A DNA stretch of 64,000 nt from Citrobacter freundii. GTDB taxonomy: Bacteria > Bacteroidota > Bacteroidia > Chitinophagales > Chitinophagaceae. The translations under genes were made by a program, and so were the position numbers. The notes beneath the pieces were generated by a model. The model ran no database searches. It was not told where the DNA came from and saw only the letters and a program-made list of their open reading frames with translations. The stretch spans positions 124,001 through 188,000 of the forward strand of contig QFQQ01000001.1 in NCBI GenBank assembly GCA_003243445.1, in the 5' to 3' direction. Position 1 is the first letter of the stretch; every line of letters starts with the position of its first letter. Of the stretch, positions 1-8,054 are shown piece by piece.

Positions 1-2269
1 CATAATAACGCTCATAGTAAAAATCGCCTGTCAGCTGGAAGTGATTATTGAACATGGAAAGATCGAGTCCTACGTCCAGTTTATGTGCTTTCTCCCAGGT
101 TGCATTGATGTTCGCAAGAGGTGCTGAATTCGGTGCGCCGCCTTCAGAAAGACCGGCGTTATTCTGGTAAGTATTGCCGATGGGATAAGTACCCGCCACA
201 TCAGTATAGAAACTGCGGTAAATATAATAGCCGAAGTTATCTACGTTCGCATTACCGGTCTGGCCGAACGTAGCGCGCAATTTCATTTCATTGATCCAGC
301 TGATATTGTCTTTGATGAAATCTTCTTTCGCAATATTCCAGCCCAGACCCGCTGCATAAAAAACGCCATACTGATCGCCGGGGGCATAACGGTTATAACC
401 GCTGTAGTTCACTGCCGCTTCCGCGAGATATTTTCCTTTATAATCGTAAGATACCTTAACCGCGATATTCGTAAGTCTCGAAGGGATATCATAGTTAAGC
501 AGGGTTGTTTTCTTATCAAACAGACCGAGGAACTGGAAATTGTGCTCTCCGATCTTCTTATCATATCCCAGGGAAAGCTGGGCAAACGTATAACGTGCCC
601 ATGAAGTGGAAGTGAAATTATTGACCTGGTTCTTTACATCACCGAAATTATTATAGGTTGTGTCACCCGGATTATTAACCACCGGGAGATATACCGCCTG
701 ATTTTTACTACGGTCGATCAATGAAGATGATTGCACGGATACATTACCGCGTGCCTTGAAATACAATCCCGGCACCCATTTATCAAACCGGTAAGTAAGA
801 TCGAGGTTAGCCATTACGTCATTGCTATTGTCATTCAGGTAACCGGTGGACTGAGTCATCGAGAGCAGATTGGTCCGGTAATTGGAATTGCCTCCATACG
901 AGCCGTTGGGGTTTCTGACCGGATATGCATTGTTAGGTGTAGTTAATAAACTACTGAGGATCGCTGATGCACCTGCCCCCGGTTGATTACCCTGTTGCAG
1001 GCGGCCGAACAATTGCAGACCAATATTAAACTGGCTGTTCACATCAACATCGATCTTTGAATTGAGCAGGTAGCGCTTCAACTGAAGATTTGTATTATAA
1101 GAGGTATTCGGATCGGTAACGAAGAAACCATCCTGGTTAAGATAGCTCAGTGACACGATATAACGGGCTCTTGTACCACCGCCATCGAGGCTCAGGTTAT
1201 AACGCGTGATCAGCGGGTTGCTTTTGATGATCGTGTTATACCAGTTAACATCCGGATGGCCATAAGGATCGGAACCTGTGCGGTATGCATTGAAGTCGGC
1301 GGAAGTATAAGCCGCGGCCCGGCCTTCATTTAACAGTGCTTCGTTCGTAAGATACGCATACTGATAAGCAGAAAGCGGTGTAGGCAATCCGAGCGATGAT
1401 TGCGTGCCGGTTTCGGCAGTAAAAGAAATATGCGGCGCACCGATCAATGGATTCCTGGTGGTGACCAGCAGCACACCTCTTGAACTGTTCTGACCAAGCA
1501 AAACGCTTGACATTGCATCACGCAAGATGGAGATAGATTCAATATTCTGCGGATCGATGGAATAGATATCCCTTTGCACTCCATCGATGATGGTAACCGG
1601 AGATTGTCCCCTGCCCTGGTGGCCACGAAGCAGCACATCAAACTCTGTGTTATCCGTTGGGCCGGTACCGCTGGTATTTTTAGGAATATTACCTACGAAG
1701 ATATCAACGTCGATCAGTGATGAAGTAACGGCTTTGTAGAAGCCACTGGTCTGATTGATGGCAAGACCAGCCAGTCTTCCCTGTAATGCATTCAGGTAAA
1801 GGGAAGATGGAGTAGTGCGGAGCTCCGGACCGTAAACTGTACCTACAGAGCTGATGATCTTATCATATGATTTTGATTCATACAAAAGCTCTGTTTTGCG
1901 CATAGGTTTGTTCTCGATGACCGATGTATCCGCGCCGTGCAATGAACGGAGATAACGTTCATCCAGGCGGACGATCATATTATTGCGCGCAGAAACTTCC
2001 TGTGTATTGAATAAGGGATGCTGGATAACGAGGGTGGCAGGCATCGCTGCATTCAAAACAAAAGAGCCTTCGTCATCGGTGGAGATCTTTTCACCTGAAC
2101 CCTTTACAGTTACCACTACACCCCTGAGCGGCCGGGCATAGTTATCAAGCACCAGCCCTTTCAGTCCACCGGGGGTGGGCGTAGCCTGCTGGGCTGTTGC
2201 CGACTGCAGGAAGATCGCCGTCAGCAATGCAGCAGCAAAAAAGGTTCGTCTTAAGCAGTTTTGAAGCAT
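1..2269 (-). CDS. SusC/RagA-type TonB-dependent outer-membrane receptor, 3' end outside the window
   Basis: Outer-membrane TonB-dependent channel of the SusC type, which imports glycans or other large nutrients with a SusD lipoprotein lid. About 756 codons are visible. It opens with a signal peptide (residues 1-26, ending ATAQQ), then a carboxypeptidase-regulatory-like beta domain (about 33-100). The plug follows, with the family pattern TIIDGVQRDIYSIDPQNIES, then ISILRDAMSS and RGVLLVTTR, and then beta-barrel sequence up to the window edge. I chose the ATG complementary to 2267-2269 because it gives the signal peptide directly. It is read after the DUF4961-like gene with a 38-base gap, so it is probably the last visible gene of this operon. 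That order is unusual, since SusC normally precedes SusD. Family is certain; substrate unknown. Confidence 0.93.
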   Translation of the reverse strand, partial: MLQNCLRRTFFAAALLTAIFLQSATAQQATPTPGGLKGLVLDNYARPLRGVVVTVKGSGEKISTDDEGSFVLNAAMPATLVIQHPLFNTQEVSARNNMIVRLDERYLRSLHGADTSVIENKPMRKTELLYESKSYDKIISSVGTVYGPELRTTPSSLYLNALQGRLAGLAINQTSGFYKAVTSSLIDVDIFVGNIPKNTSGTGPTDNTEFDVLLRGHQGRGQSPVTIIDGVQRDIYSIDPQNIESISILRDAMSSVLLGQNSSRGVLLVTTRNPLIGAPHISFTAETGTQSSLGLPTPLSAYQYAYLTNEALLNEGRAAAYTSADFNAYRTGSDPYGHPDVNWYNTIIKSNPLITRYNLSLDGGGTRARYIVSLSYLNQDGFFVTDPNTSYNTNLQLKRYLLNSKIDVDVNSQFNIGLQLFGRLQQGNQPGAGASAILSSLLTTPNNAYPVRNPNGSYGGNSNYRTNLLSMTQSTGYLNDNSNDVMANLDLTYRFDKWVPGLYFKARGNVSVQSSSLIDRSKNQAVYLPVVNNPGDTTYNNFGDVKNQVNNFTSTSWARYTFAQLSLGYDKKIGEHNFQFLGLFDKKTTLLNYDIPSRLTNIAVKVSYDYKGKYLAEAAVNYSGYNRYAPGDQYGVFYAAGLGWNIAKEDFIKDNISWINEMKLRATFGQTGNANVDNFGYYIYRSFYTDVAGTYPIGNTYQNNAGLSEGGAPNSAPLANINATWEKAHKLDVGLDLSMFNNHFQLTGDFYYERYY

Positions 2270-2307
2270 ATAGTTTGATTAAGATGGTATCAGAATGGTT
2301 GAGTTGA

Positions 2308-3309
2308 TCAGTTGCAGTTGAAGGTGTAAAGGAATGGATCGAATAAACCGCCATAACCTACTTTTATAGAGCCGTCCGCATTGGTAAAAAAGTATTCCAG
2401 CCGCAACAATGTTTTACCGGCGGGCACTGTAAAAAATTCACGCGGCCACAGATCTATACGGAATCTCCTGGCGCCGAGAGCGGTCAGTTTTGTTTTCGAA
2501 GTTGCAGCGCATGCATCAAGTGTTTCACCGGTTGTTGTGATCGCTTTTGCGCAGAGATAAATATCGGCAGCATTCTCAAGAGCGTTGCTGGTAACACCAC
2601 CGTCGAAATTCAGCGTGATGATATCATTATCGAGAGCTGTACGAGGCTCCACGGAAGACAATTGCGGATTACAGAAATCAATCAGATCACCTGTGCCGTT
2701 TACTCTCAGGCAACCCGGGAAGAACGAACCATAACGGTCACTGCCACTTAGTCCATCACTGCTGTTTGCAACAACATATCCCATTTTGAATGAAATATTG
2801 TCTGTTGTAGTTGGGATCGAAACATTCACTGTTGCCTTGAACTCAGGTTCATTCGCTACGGAATAATCCGCATCGGAATAGTAGGCCACCCATTCCCAAT
2901 CATTGATCAGGTTACCGCCGCTGCCGATCTGCGCTGCAATTTTTGCCGGCCAGTCGAGCCCCTGCGCCTGCGGGGCAGGAGTACCCACAGGAATGGCGGT
3001 CATCTTCTGAACACCCGTTGTCTTATCACTGGTAAATGTCAGTGTCGCTTTCTGCCGTGCATTCCACATTTTGGGAACGAGAATGGCGATCATCAGTTTG
3101 GATGTCTGGGCAGCGTCTGCCTTGATCTTCAAATGCAGGGTTGCGTTCAGGGTTTCGCCACCGTTGATCGAAGAAGGCTGATCCACGGAATCAATGGTCA
3201 TACTGCAGCTGATGATCACCACAACGATCAGGGTAGCCACGATCCGGATGAAATAATTCTGAAACTTCTTTGCCTGTTCAGGTTTCAGATTTTTTATGCT
3301 CAACTTCAT
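2308..3309 (-). CDS. DUF4961-like lipoprotein of a SusC/SusD locus
   Basis: Probable surface or periplasmic lipoprotein of 333 aa. The N-terminus is basic, followed by a hydrophobic stretch (about residues 22-36) that ends in ISC, a plausible lipobox. The rest is beta-rich and ends in a Gly/Phe/Tyr-rich tail. I match it to DUF4961 from memory of similar loci, where it accompanies SusD and a DUF5004 protein; the molecular role is unknown. It lies between the DUF5004-like lipoprotein gene and susC, all on the minus strand, so it is probably co-transcribed and may help bind the same substrate. A palindromic repeat lies upstream of it. The ORF is certain; the family name is from recall. Confidence 0.75.
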   Translation of the reverse strand: MKLSIKNLKPEQAKKFQNYFIRIVATLIVVVIISCSMTIDSVDQPSSINGGETLNATLHLKIKADAAQTSKLMIAILVPKMWNARQKATLTFTSDKTTGVQKMTAIPVGTPAPQAQGLDWPAKIAAQIGSGGNLINDWEWVAYYSDADYSVANEPEFKATVNVSIPTTTDNISFKMGYVVANSSDGLSGSDRYGSFFPGCLRVNGTGDLIDFCNPQLSSVEPRTALDNDIITLNFDGGVTSNALENAADIYLCAKAITTTGETLDACAATSKTKLTALGARRFRIDLWPREFFTVPAGKTLLRLEYFFTNADGSIKVGYGGLFDPFLYTFNCN

Positions 3310-3353
3310 AATGTATAGTATTTGGTCAACATCATAACTGCGGACTTCAGTTT

Positions 3354-3440
3354 AAAGGTTTTACGGTTTCAAGGTTTAATGGTTGATTTTCCTTAAATGG
3401 CTTCAAACTTTTAACCATTCAAACCTTAAAACTTTTAACC
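3354..3440. repeat. Imperfect palindrome built of GGTTT/AAACC units
   Basis: The left arm (3354-3384) reads AAAGGTTTTACGGTTTCAAG and continues to TGGTT. The right arm (3413-3440) is its imperfect reverse complement, AACCATTCAAACC to TTTTAACC. The loop is about 28 bases. It lies between two genes of the uptake operon and could act as an attenuator or mRNA-stability hairpin, which is inference. Its style of degenerate short tandem units in inverted arms resembles other repeats in this window. Confidence 0.6.
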
Positions 3441-3481
3441 CCGGAACGATAGTCTGCTGATGTTGACATGTGTCAGTAGTT

Positions 3482-3919
3482 TTAGTTTTCTTTCTCCAAT
3501 GTATACTGGTAAGTATTGGCCTTACATCCCGGGCTGAAGGAGATGATGATATTGCGAACACCTTTGGTGACCGGGTATTGTATCTCTGTACTTTTCAAGG
3601 TGTCACCGACAGCGCGGAAATTCATGATGAACGGGAAGCGTGCATCATCAAATTTCCAGGTGCCGTTCCCTGCAACGATGAAAGGAACAGGATTGGAAAT
3701 AGTATAACTGCTGTCGGCGAAGCTGATACGGAAGCGGGAGAAATCAAACCTGGCGGTCATGTCTGTTCCGTTCCTTAAAGCTTTTATGATCTTCCATGAA
3801 CCATTAACGTCTTTCAATGGCTCAACCGAAGGAATATTGACTTCCTCTTTTTTACAGGAGTGAATGATGATCGCCAGCAGCGCAAGCGCAAGGGCAGCGA
3901 AGGCCAGTCTTTTTATCAT
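3482..3919 (-). CDS. Lipocalin-like (DUF5004-type) small lipoprotein
   Basis: A 145-aa lipoprotein. Its signal sequence ends IIIHSCKKEE, a clear lipobox with Cys at residue 22. The mature part contains VNGSWKIIKALRNGTDMT, the opening strand typical of lipocalin-like 'NGTWK' domains in Bacteroidota; DUF5004 is the closest family I recall. It is encoded 25 bases after susD and before the DUF4961-like gene, and probably belongs to the same outer-membrane uptake system as an accessory substrate-binding or assembly lipoprotein. That role is inferred only from position. Confidence 0.75.
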   Translation of the reverse strand: MIKRLAFAALALALLAIIIHSCKKEEVNIPSVEPLKDVNGSWKIIKALRNGTDMTARFDFSRFRISFADSSYTISNPVPFIVAGNGTWKFDDARFPFIMNFRAVGDTLKSTEIQYPVTKGVRNIIISFSPGCKANTYQYTLEKEN

Positions 3920-3944
3920 GATAAGACAGTTTTTGGTTGATGGA

Positions 3945-5684
3945 TTAGTAGCCAGGATTTTGTTTGAGTTCCGGAGATTTCGCGATCTCGCTCAGTGGCA
4001 GCGGCCACAGATACATTGCCTGGGTGAAATTGTGCTTTCGTACATTGAAGACGTTATAAGTTTTGGTGCTGCCATTGCGTTTTACTTCCATACCATGCAT
4101 GATCTTCGAATCGGTTTGATCAGCGATCTTCCATCTTCTTACATCAAAAAACCTGTGTCCTTCATAAGCCAGTTCCAGTCTGCGTTCCAGGCGGATCACC
4201 TCACGCATCTGATCTTTTGTCAAACCAGGCGGCAGGGTGAACGGACGAAGACCTGCACGCTTGCGGATGCTCTCCACTGCGGAATAGACCGCGGGATCAG
4301 GTGAAGAAAGCGTTTCATTTTTTGCTTCGGCATAATTCAGCAGAACTTCCGCATAGCGGATCAGCGGCATACAACGCGGTGTTGTTGCGAGACCGTTATT
4401 CAACACATCCCGGTCAACCATTTTATAGATATAGAAACCTGTAGGTGTTCCTTTGAATACTGCGTCACCACTGGCGGCAACCGGAGGATTGGTTGCGGTA
4501 TTGGTATATAGTAATATGGGGCTGGGCTGATTGGCTCCGAAGATCGGCCTCAGCGTTGAATCATGCATGATGGTATAATCCAGGCGGGGATCCCTGTTCC
4601 TGTAAGGATTCTGCGGATCATATCCCGATGCGGGATCGGTGATCAGCAGACCATTTGACATAGGGAATGCATCCACCAGTTCCTGGTAAGGGAAAGCCCC
4701 GCCGCCACCGCCGCGTGAAGGGACATCCCAGAGTGATTCAAGATATTTGTTGTTATCCATCATTCTGGCAAGGATATATTCATTGTTGAACCGCTTCATA
4801 AAGAGTTGCTGGAAGCCGAATCCTTTTTCACCCGCATGCGTGGTTGAGTCATAATTTAAGGAGAACGCGTTGATAGCAATCACTGCTTCCGCCGCATCCG
4901 AAGCAAGTTTCCAGCGGTTCGGGTCAGCATCAGGATATCCAACAATGGATGCCAGATCGCCGGTTCCGCCGCCGTTGAAGAGCGGGCTTGCTGCATATAA
5001 CAACACGCGCGCTTTCAATGCAAGCGCAGCACCTCTGCTTACACGTCCATATTGTGCGCCGCTTTGCACGTTCGGAAGAACAGAAGCAGCGAAATCACAT
5101 TCAGCAATGATGTAGTCAACGCATTCCTTATACGTCTTTCTTGTAGCATCGATCTTTGAATCAGCGGTGTATATACTGTCGCCGACCAATGGCACTCCAC
5201 CATAATGCTGTATCATCATGGCATAATACCAGGCACGGAGGAAACGGGCTTCCCCTTCGCTTAATTTTTTCTGATTGGCGGAAAATGGAATGGTCGGGAG
5301 ATGTTTGAGGAACTGATTTACTGCGCGGATATTCTTGTAAGGAATACGCCATGCATCATCGGGAACAACGGAGGGATTCACACTTCCGGTAGCAAACTGT
5401 ATAAATCCGTTGGAGCTGGATGCGTTGGGGCCTTCCGCTTCATCGCTTGCGGCTTCGAGACCTGCAGCAAAACCACCGCCGCTGAACCGGCGCGGATCCT
5501 GTGTAAAGCCGATGTCTACATAGATCTGGTTAAGAAATGCCATCGAATTGGTACTGTCTGAAAAGGTTGTCTTCTCATCCAGGTTGGACGTTACGGTCTG
5601 ATCAAGAAAACCATTTTTCTTACAGGAGCAAAGGCCTGCAAGCAATAAGGTGATCAGTGCCGACAATACAATCGTTCTCTTCAT
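3945..5684 (-). CDS. SusD/RagB-type nutrient-binding outer-membrane lipoprotein
   Basis: A 579-aa SusD homologue, the surface lipoprotein that captures substrate and closes the SusC channel. The lipobox is LLLAGLCSCKK (Cys about 21). Diagnostic features are RFLRAWYYAMMIQHYGGVPL (about residues 148-167), the TPR-like helices, and a C-terminal RAGL...RLELAYEGHRFFDVRRW segment ending LWPLPLSEI...NPGY. It is the first gene of the minus-strand cluster, followed by two lipoproteins and then SusC, which reverses the usual C-D order. Two LacI-type operator candidates lie upstream, one about 25 bases from the start codon. Poly-Gly stretches near residue 320 are normal loop sequence. Substrate unknown. 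Confidence 0.96.
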   Translation of the reverse strand: MKRTIVLSALITLLLAGLCSCKKNGFLDQTVTSNLDEKTTFSDSTNSMAFLNQIYVDIGFTQDPRRFSGGGFAAGLEAASDEAEGPNASSSNGFIQFATGSVNPSVVPDDAWRIPYKNIRAVNQFLKHLPTIPFSANQKKLSEGEARFLRAWYYAMMIQHYGGVPLVGDSIYTADSKIDATRKTYKECVDYIIAECDFAASVLPNVQSGAQYGRVSRGAALALKARVLLYAASPLFNGGGTGDLASIVGYPDADPNRWKLASDAAEAVIAINAFSLNYDSTTHAGEKGFGFQQLFMKRFNNEYILARMMDNNKYLESLWDVPSRGGGGGAFPYQELVDAFPMSNGLLITDPASGYDPQNPYRNRDPRLDYTIMHDSTLRPIFGANQPSPILLYTNTATNPPVAASGDAVFKGTPTGFYIYKMVDRDVLNNGLATTPRCMPLIRYAEVLLNYAEAKNETLSSPDPAVYSAVESIRKRAGLRPFTLPPGLTKDQMREVIRLERRLELAYEGHRFFDVRRWKIADQTDSKIMHGMEVKRNGSTKTYNVFNVRKHNFTQAMYLWPLPLSEIAKSPELKQNPGY

Positions 5685-5701
5685 TTTTAACTGATTGAAA
5701 A

Positions 5702-5717
5702 GGTAAATCGTTTTAGC
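5702..5717. promoter_or_regulatory. Candidate LacI-family operator before susD (proximal)
   Basis: The 16-mer GGTAAATCGTTTTAGC lies just upstream of the susD start codon. The right half CGTTTTAGC is shared exactly with three other sites at 5923, 6917 and 7988, all next to genes of this locus. The central CG and mirror-like arms fit LacI-family operators (consensus near GCTAAAACGTTTTAGC). The likely binder is the LacI encoded at 6957-7985. Confidence 0.6.
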
Positions 5718-5922
5718 AAATGGCGGATAAATAAACCGGCTGCCTGGGTCAGTCCCAGTTACCTGATCTTGAGAAACCGCAATGTACTTAAGGGATATTG
5801 CAAGGGCGAAAGGCCATCATGCATAGGGATAGAGAGGATATATCTCATAAGCAAGCATTTTAGTAGGTTCGAGCAGTATAAAGGCAATCGGCAAAAATAA
5901 TTAACACAGCCAAGGTAATAAC

Positions 5923-5938
5923 AAAAAAACGTTTTAGC
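5923..5938. promoter_or_regulatory. Candidate LacI-family operator before susD (distal)
   Basis: AAAAAAACGTTTTAGC in the 293-base gap between the ROK gene and susD shares CGTTTTAGC with the three other sites of the locus. It is about 240 bases upstream of susD and close to the end of the ROK gene. Together with the proximal site it could let a tetramer or two dimers loop across the susD promoter, which is inference. Confidence 0.55.
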
Positions 5939-5977
5939 AAAATTTTTTTATAAGAATTTGACATTTTTTGAGCATCA

Positions 5978-6865
5978 TCACACCAGTTTTCCCGCATTCA
6001 CTGCGGCGAACGCCATCCCCGCCGCACCGATCAATGCGGCTTTCTCACCAAGCATTGCCAGGCAATATTTCACCGTTTCATCCTGCCCCCTGAGCCTGCG
6101 GTCAAGTCCGGAAGAAAAAAAAGGCGCGGCCTTCGCAATGTTTCCACCGATCACTATATTATTATATTGATGCATTTGCTGCTGTGATAAAATAAACTGC
6201 GACAGGTTTCCTGCAAATTCATCAAACACCTGTTGCTTCCATGCATCGTTATCCGCAAGCATCACAAGATCTTTTACGCCACCGATCTTCTTGCCTGATA
6301 AGGACTCATACCGGGACGTGAACCAGCGCGTGGAAAGAAATTCTTCCGCTATACTATCTTCAAAAGGAGATTGCCACAGATCAGCATCGGTTACCTCACC
6401 GTTCCGGCTGAAAGCCGAGCCCAGCCCGGTTCCCAGCGTAATGCCCATCACATGATCCTCCCCACGCAATGCGCCGCCGACCATCTCCCCTTTCAGAAAA
6501 CTGCAGGCATCATTCATAAAAAATATATGCTCTTCGGGAATGCCAAGCGGAGCACTCAACAATGGCTTAAGGTAAATGCCATACAGCGAACGGAACTTTG
6601 GCTGCTGACTGATCAGGCTGATCCCGTTCTCATAGTCGAACGGACCGGGCACTGCAATACCTACCGGAATGGAATCGGCATATCCCGCAAGACTACGCCG
6701 CATACAGGTTATCCAGGTCAACAGGATCTCTTCAGCAGATCCTGCACTGTTCAATGGTTCCCGGGCCTCAGTTTCACTGATAAGCTCTCCTTTCTCCATA
6801 TCAACAAGTGCTGTGGTGATATGAGAGCCGCCTATATCAACACCCAGGACAATCGTTTTCTTCAT
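5978..6865 (-). CDS. ROK-family sugar kinase
   Basis: A 295-aa ROK family protein, cytoplasmic, expected to phosphorylate a hexose or amino sugar with ATP. The N-terminal phosphate loop is VLGVDIGGSHITTALVD. A catalytic-Asp segment FMNDACSF appears around residue 118 and the glycine-rich GITLGTGLGSAF near 142-153. The zinc motif usual for ROK proteins (CxCGxxGCxE) is absent; this region reads DLWQSPFEDSIAEEFLS instead. The gene follows the LacI gene on the minus strand and has a near-perfect palindromic operator 52 bases upstream. The setting suggests it acts on the sugar released from the SusC/D substrate. Confidence 0.85.
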   Translation of the reverse strand: MKKTIVLGVDIGGSHITTALVDMEKGELISETEAREPLNSAGSAEEILLTWITCMRRSLAGYADSIPVGIAVPGPFDYENGISLISQQPKFRSLYGIYLKPLLSAPLGIPEEHIFFMNDACSFLKGEMVGGALRGEDHVMGITLGTGLGSAFSRNGEVTDADLWQSPFEDSIAEEFLSTRWFTSRYESLSGKKIGGVKDLVMLADNDAWKQQVFDEFAGNLSQFILSQQQMHQYNNIVIGGNIAKAAPFFSSGLDRRLRGQDETVKYCLAMLGEKAALIGAAGMAFAAVNAGKLV

Positions 6866-6916
6866 AAGCTCCAGACAGTTTCTTGAATCAAAATAAGGTT
6901 CGAATGTACAATATTA

Positions 6917-6932
6917 GCTTAAACGTTTTAGC
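6917..6932. promoter_or_regulatory. Palindromic LacI-family operator before the ROK gene
   Basis: GCTTAAACGTTTTAGC is the most symmetric of four related sites, with one mismatch from a perfect palindrome. It lies between the LacI gene and the ROK kinase start (about 52 bases upstream), where it could block the ROK promoter. The other sites share the CGTTTTAGC half. Confidence 0.7.
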
Positions 6933-6956
6933 GTTTCCTGAAAAAAATATACACGC

Positions 6957-7985
6957 TTATGGCCGCACGGATGACTGCCGGAGGATCATTTGTCCCGGTA
7001 AAATGATCTGTTGCTTCTCCGCATTTTTCTGATCCTGGCCACCGGAAAGTTTTTGCAATAATATATTGATGAGTTGTGCGGACATTTCTTCGATCGGCTG
7101 TGCTATGGAGGTGATCGTTGGGCTGTAAAGATCAAATAAGATATGATCGTCGAAAGAAATTACGGCGAGATCATTGGGTATGGACAGTCCAAGATTTTTG
7201 ATCGCTCTCAGCCCGCTGATGCCGAGATAATTCGTGGAGAAGATCACCGCTTCCATCTTTTTCTTTCTTCTGAGGAAGTCTTCAATATGCTCCACGCTTT
7301 GATCGGTGTTCAATGAAAAGCTGACTTCTTTTATATATTGATTCAATCCGTGTTCTTCCATTGCTTTTTCATAACCCGTCATACGATCTTTCATCTGTGT
7401 CTGCAATGAGTTGATCGTGATGAAACCGATTTCCCTGAAACCCTGATCTATCAAGTGTTTCGCGGCATTGTAGGCTGATCCCTGGTTATCCAGCAGCACG
7501 TAATCAAACCGGTCGTCTTCAAAGCGGCGGTCAAATAATATCACGGGCGCGCCACTGCTGACCAGTCCTTCCACATCTTTCGATAATGACTCAGTGGGTG
7601 TAATAATATATCCATCCACGCAGCGGTCTTTGAACATCAGGAGCAGTTCCTGTGCTTTGCGAGCATCATTTTCTGTGCTGCAGTAAAGGATCTTGTATCC
7701 GTTTGTATAGGCCTTTTCTTCGATCAGCCGGGCAACGTTTGCAAAGAACGGGTTGGAGATATCTTCCACCATCAGGCCGATGATATTGGTCTTGCCGGTG
7801 CGGAAACTGCGGGCTAAAAGATTAGGTTTATATCCTACTTTCTCAACAAACCTGAGTACTTTATCCGTCATTTCATCGCTGATGCGTTTGTCTTTCGACT
7901 TCCCATTCAGGATAAATGAGACGGTAGTTTGAGAAATATTTAATTGCTTTGCGATGTCAACAATCGATAGGGATTTCTTTTTCAC
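6957..7985 (-). CDS. LacI-family transcriptional repressor of the uptake locus
   Basis: A 342-aa LacI/GalR regulator. The N-terminal helix-turn-helix is IVDIAKQLNISQTTVSFILN (residues 8-27), then a hinge and a periplasmic-binding-like sensor domain (IIGLMVEDISNPFF; VISFDDH near the C-terminus). The first codon is GTG (complement of 7983-7985); no upstream ATG fits and the HTH starts immediately. An operator-like site (7988-8003) abuts this start, so autoregulation is likely. It lies upstream of the ROK and SusD genes, which carry matching sites. A second LacI at 9445 is a clear paralogue with the same motifs. Effector unknown. Confidence 0.93.
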   Translation of the reverse strand: MKKKSLSIVDIAKQLNISQTTVSFILNGKSKDKRISDEMTDKVLRFVEKVGYKPNLLARSFRTGKTNIIGLMVEDISNPFFANVARLIEEKAYTNGYKILYCSTENDARKAQELLLMFKDRCVDGYIITPTESLSKDVEGLVSSGAPVILFDRRFEDDRFDYVLLDNQGSAYNAAKHLIDQGFREIGFITINSLQTQMKDRMTGYEKAMEEHGLNQYIKEVSFSLNTDQSVEHIEDFLRRKKKMEAVIFSTNYLGISGLRAIKNLGLSIPNDLAVISFDDHILFDLYSPTITSIAQPIEEMSAQLINILLQKLSGGQDQKNAEKQQIILPGQMILRQSSVRP

Positions 7986-7987
7986 AC

Positions 7988-8003
7988 GGAAAATCGTTTT
8001 AGC
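7988..8003. promoter_or_regulatory. Candidate operator abutting the LacI start codon
   Basis: GGAAAATCGTTTTAGC, sharing ATCGTTTTAGC with the susD-proximal site, sits 2 bases before the GTG start of the LacI gene and 51 bases before the divergent Lgt-like gene. The position fits autorepression. Confidence 0.6.
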
Positions 8004-8054
8004 AAAGTTAACCCGGAGAAATTCATTTCAAAGCATTTATTCATTCTTTATTCC

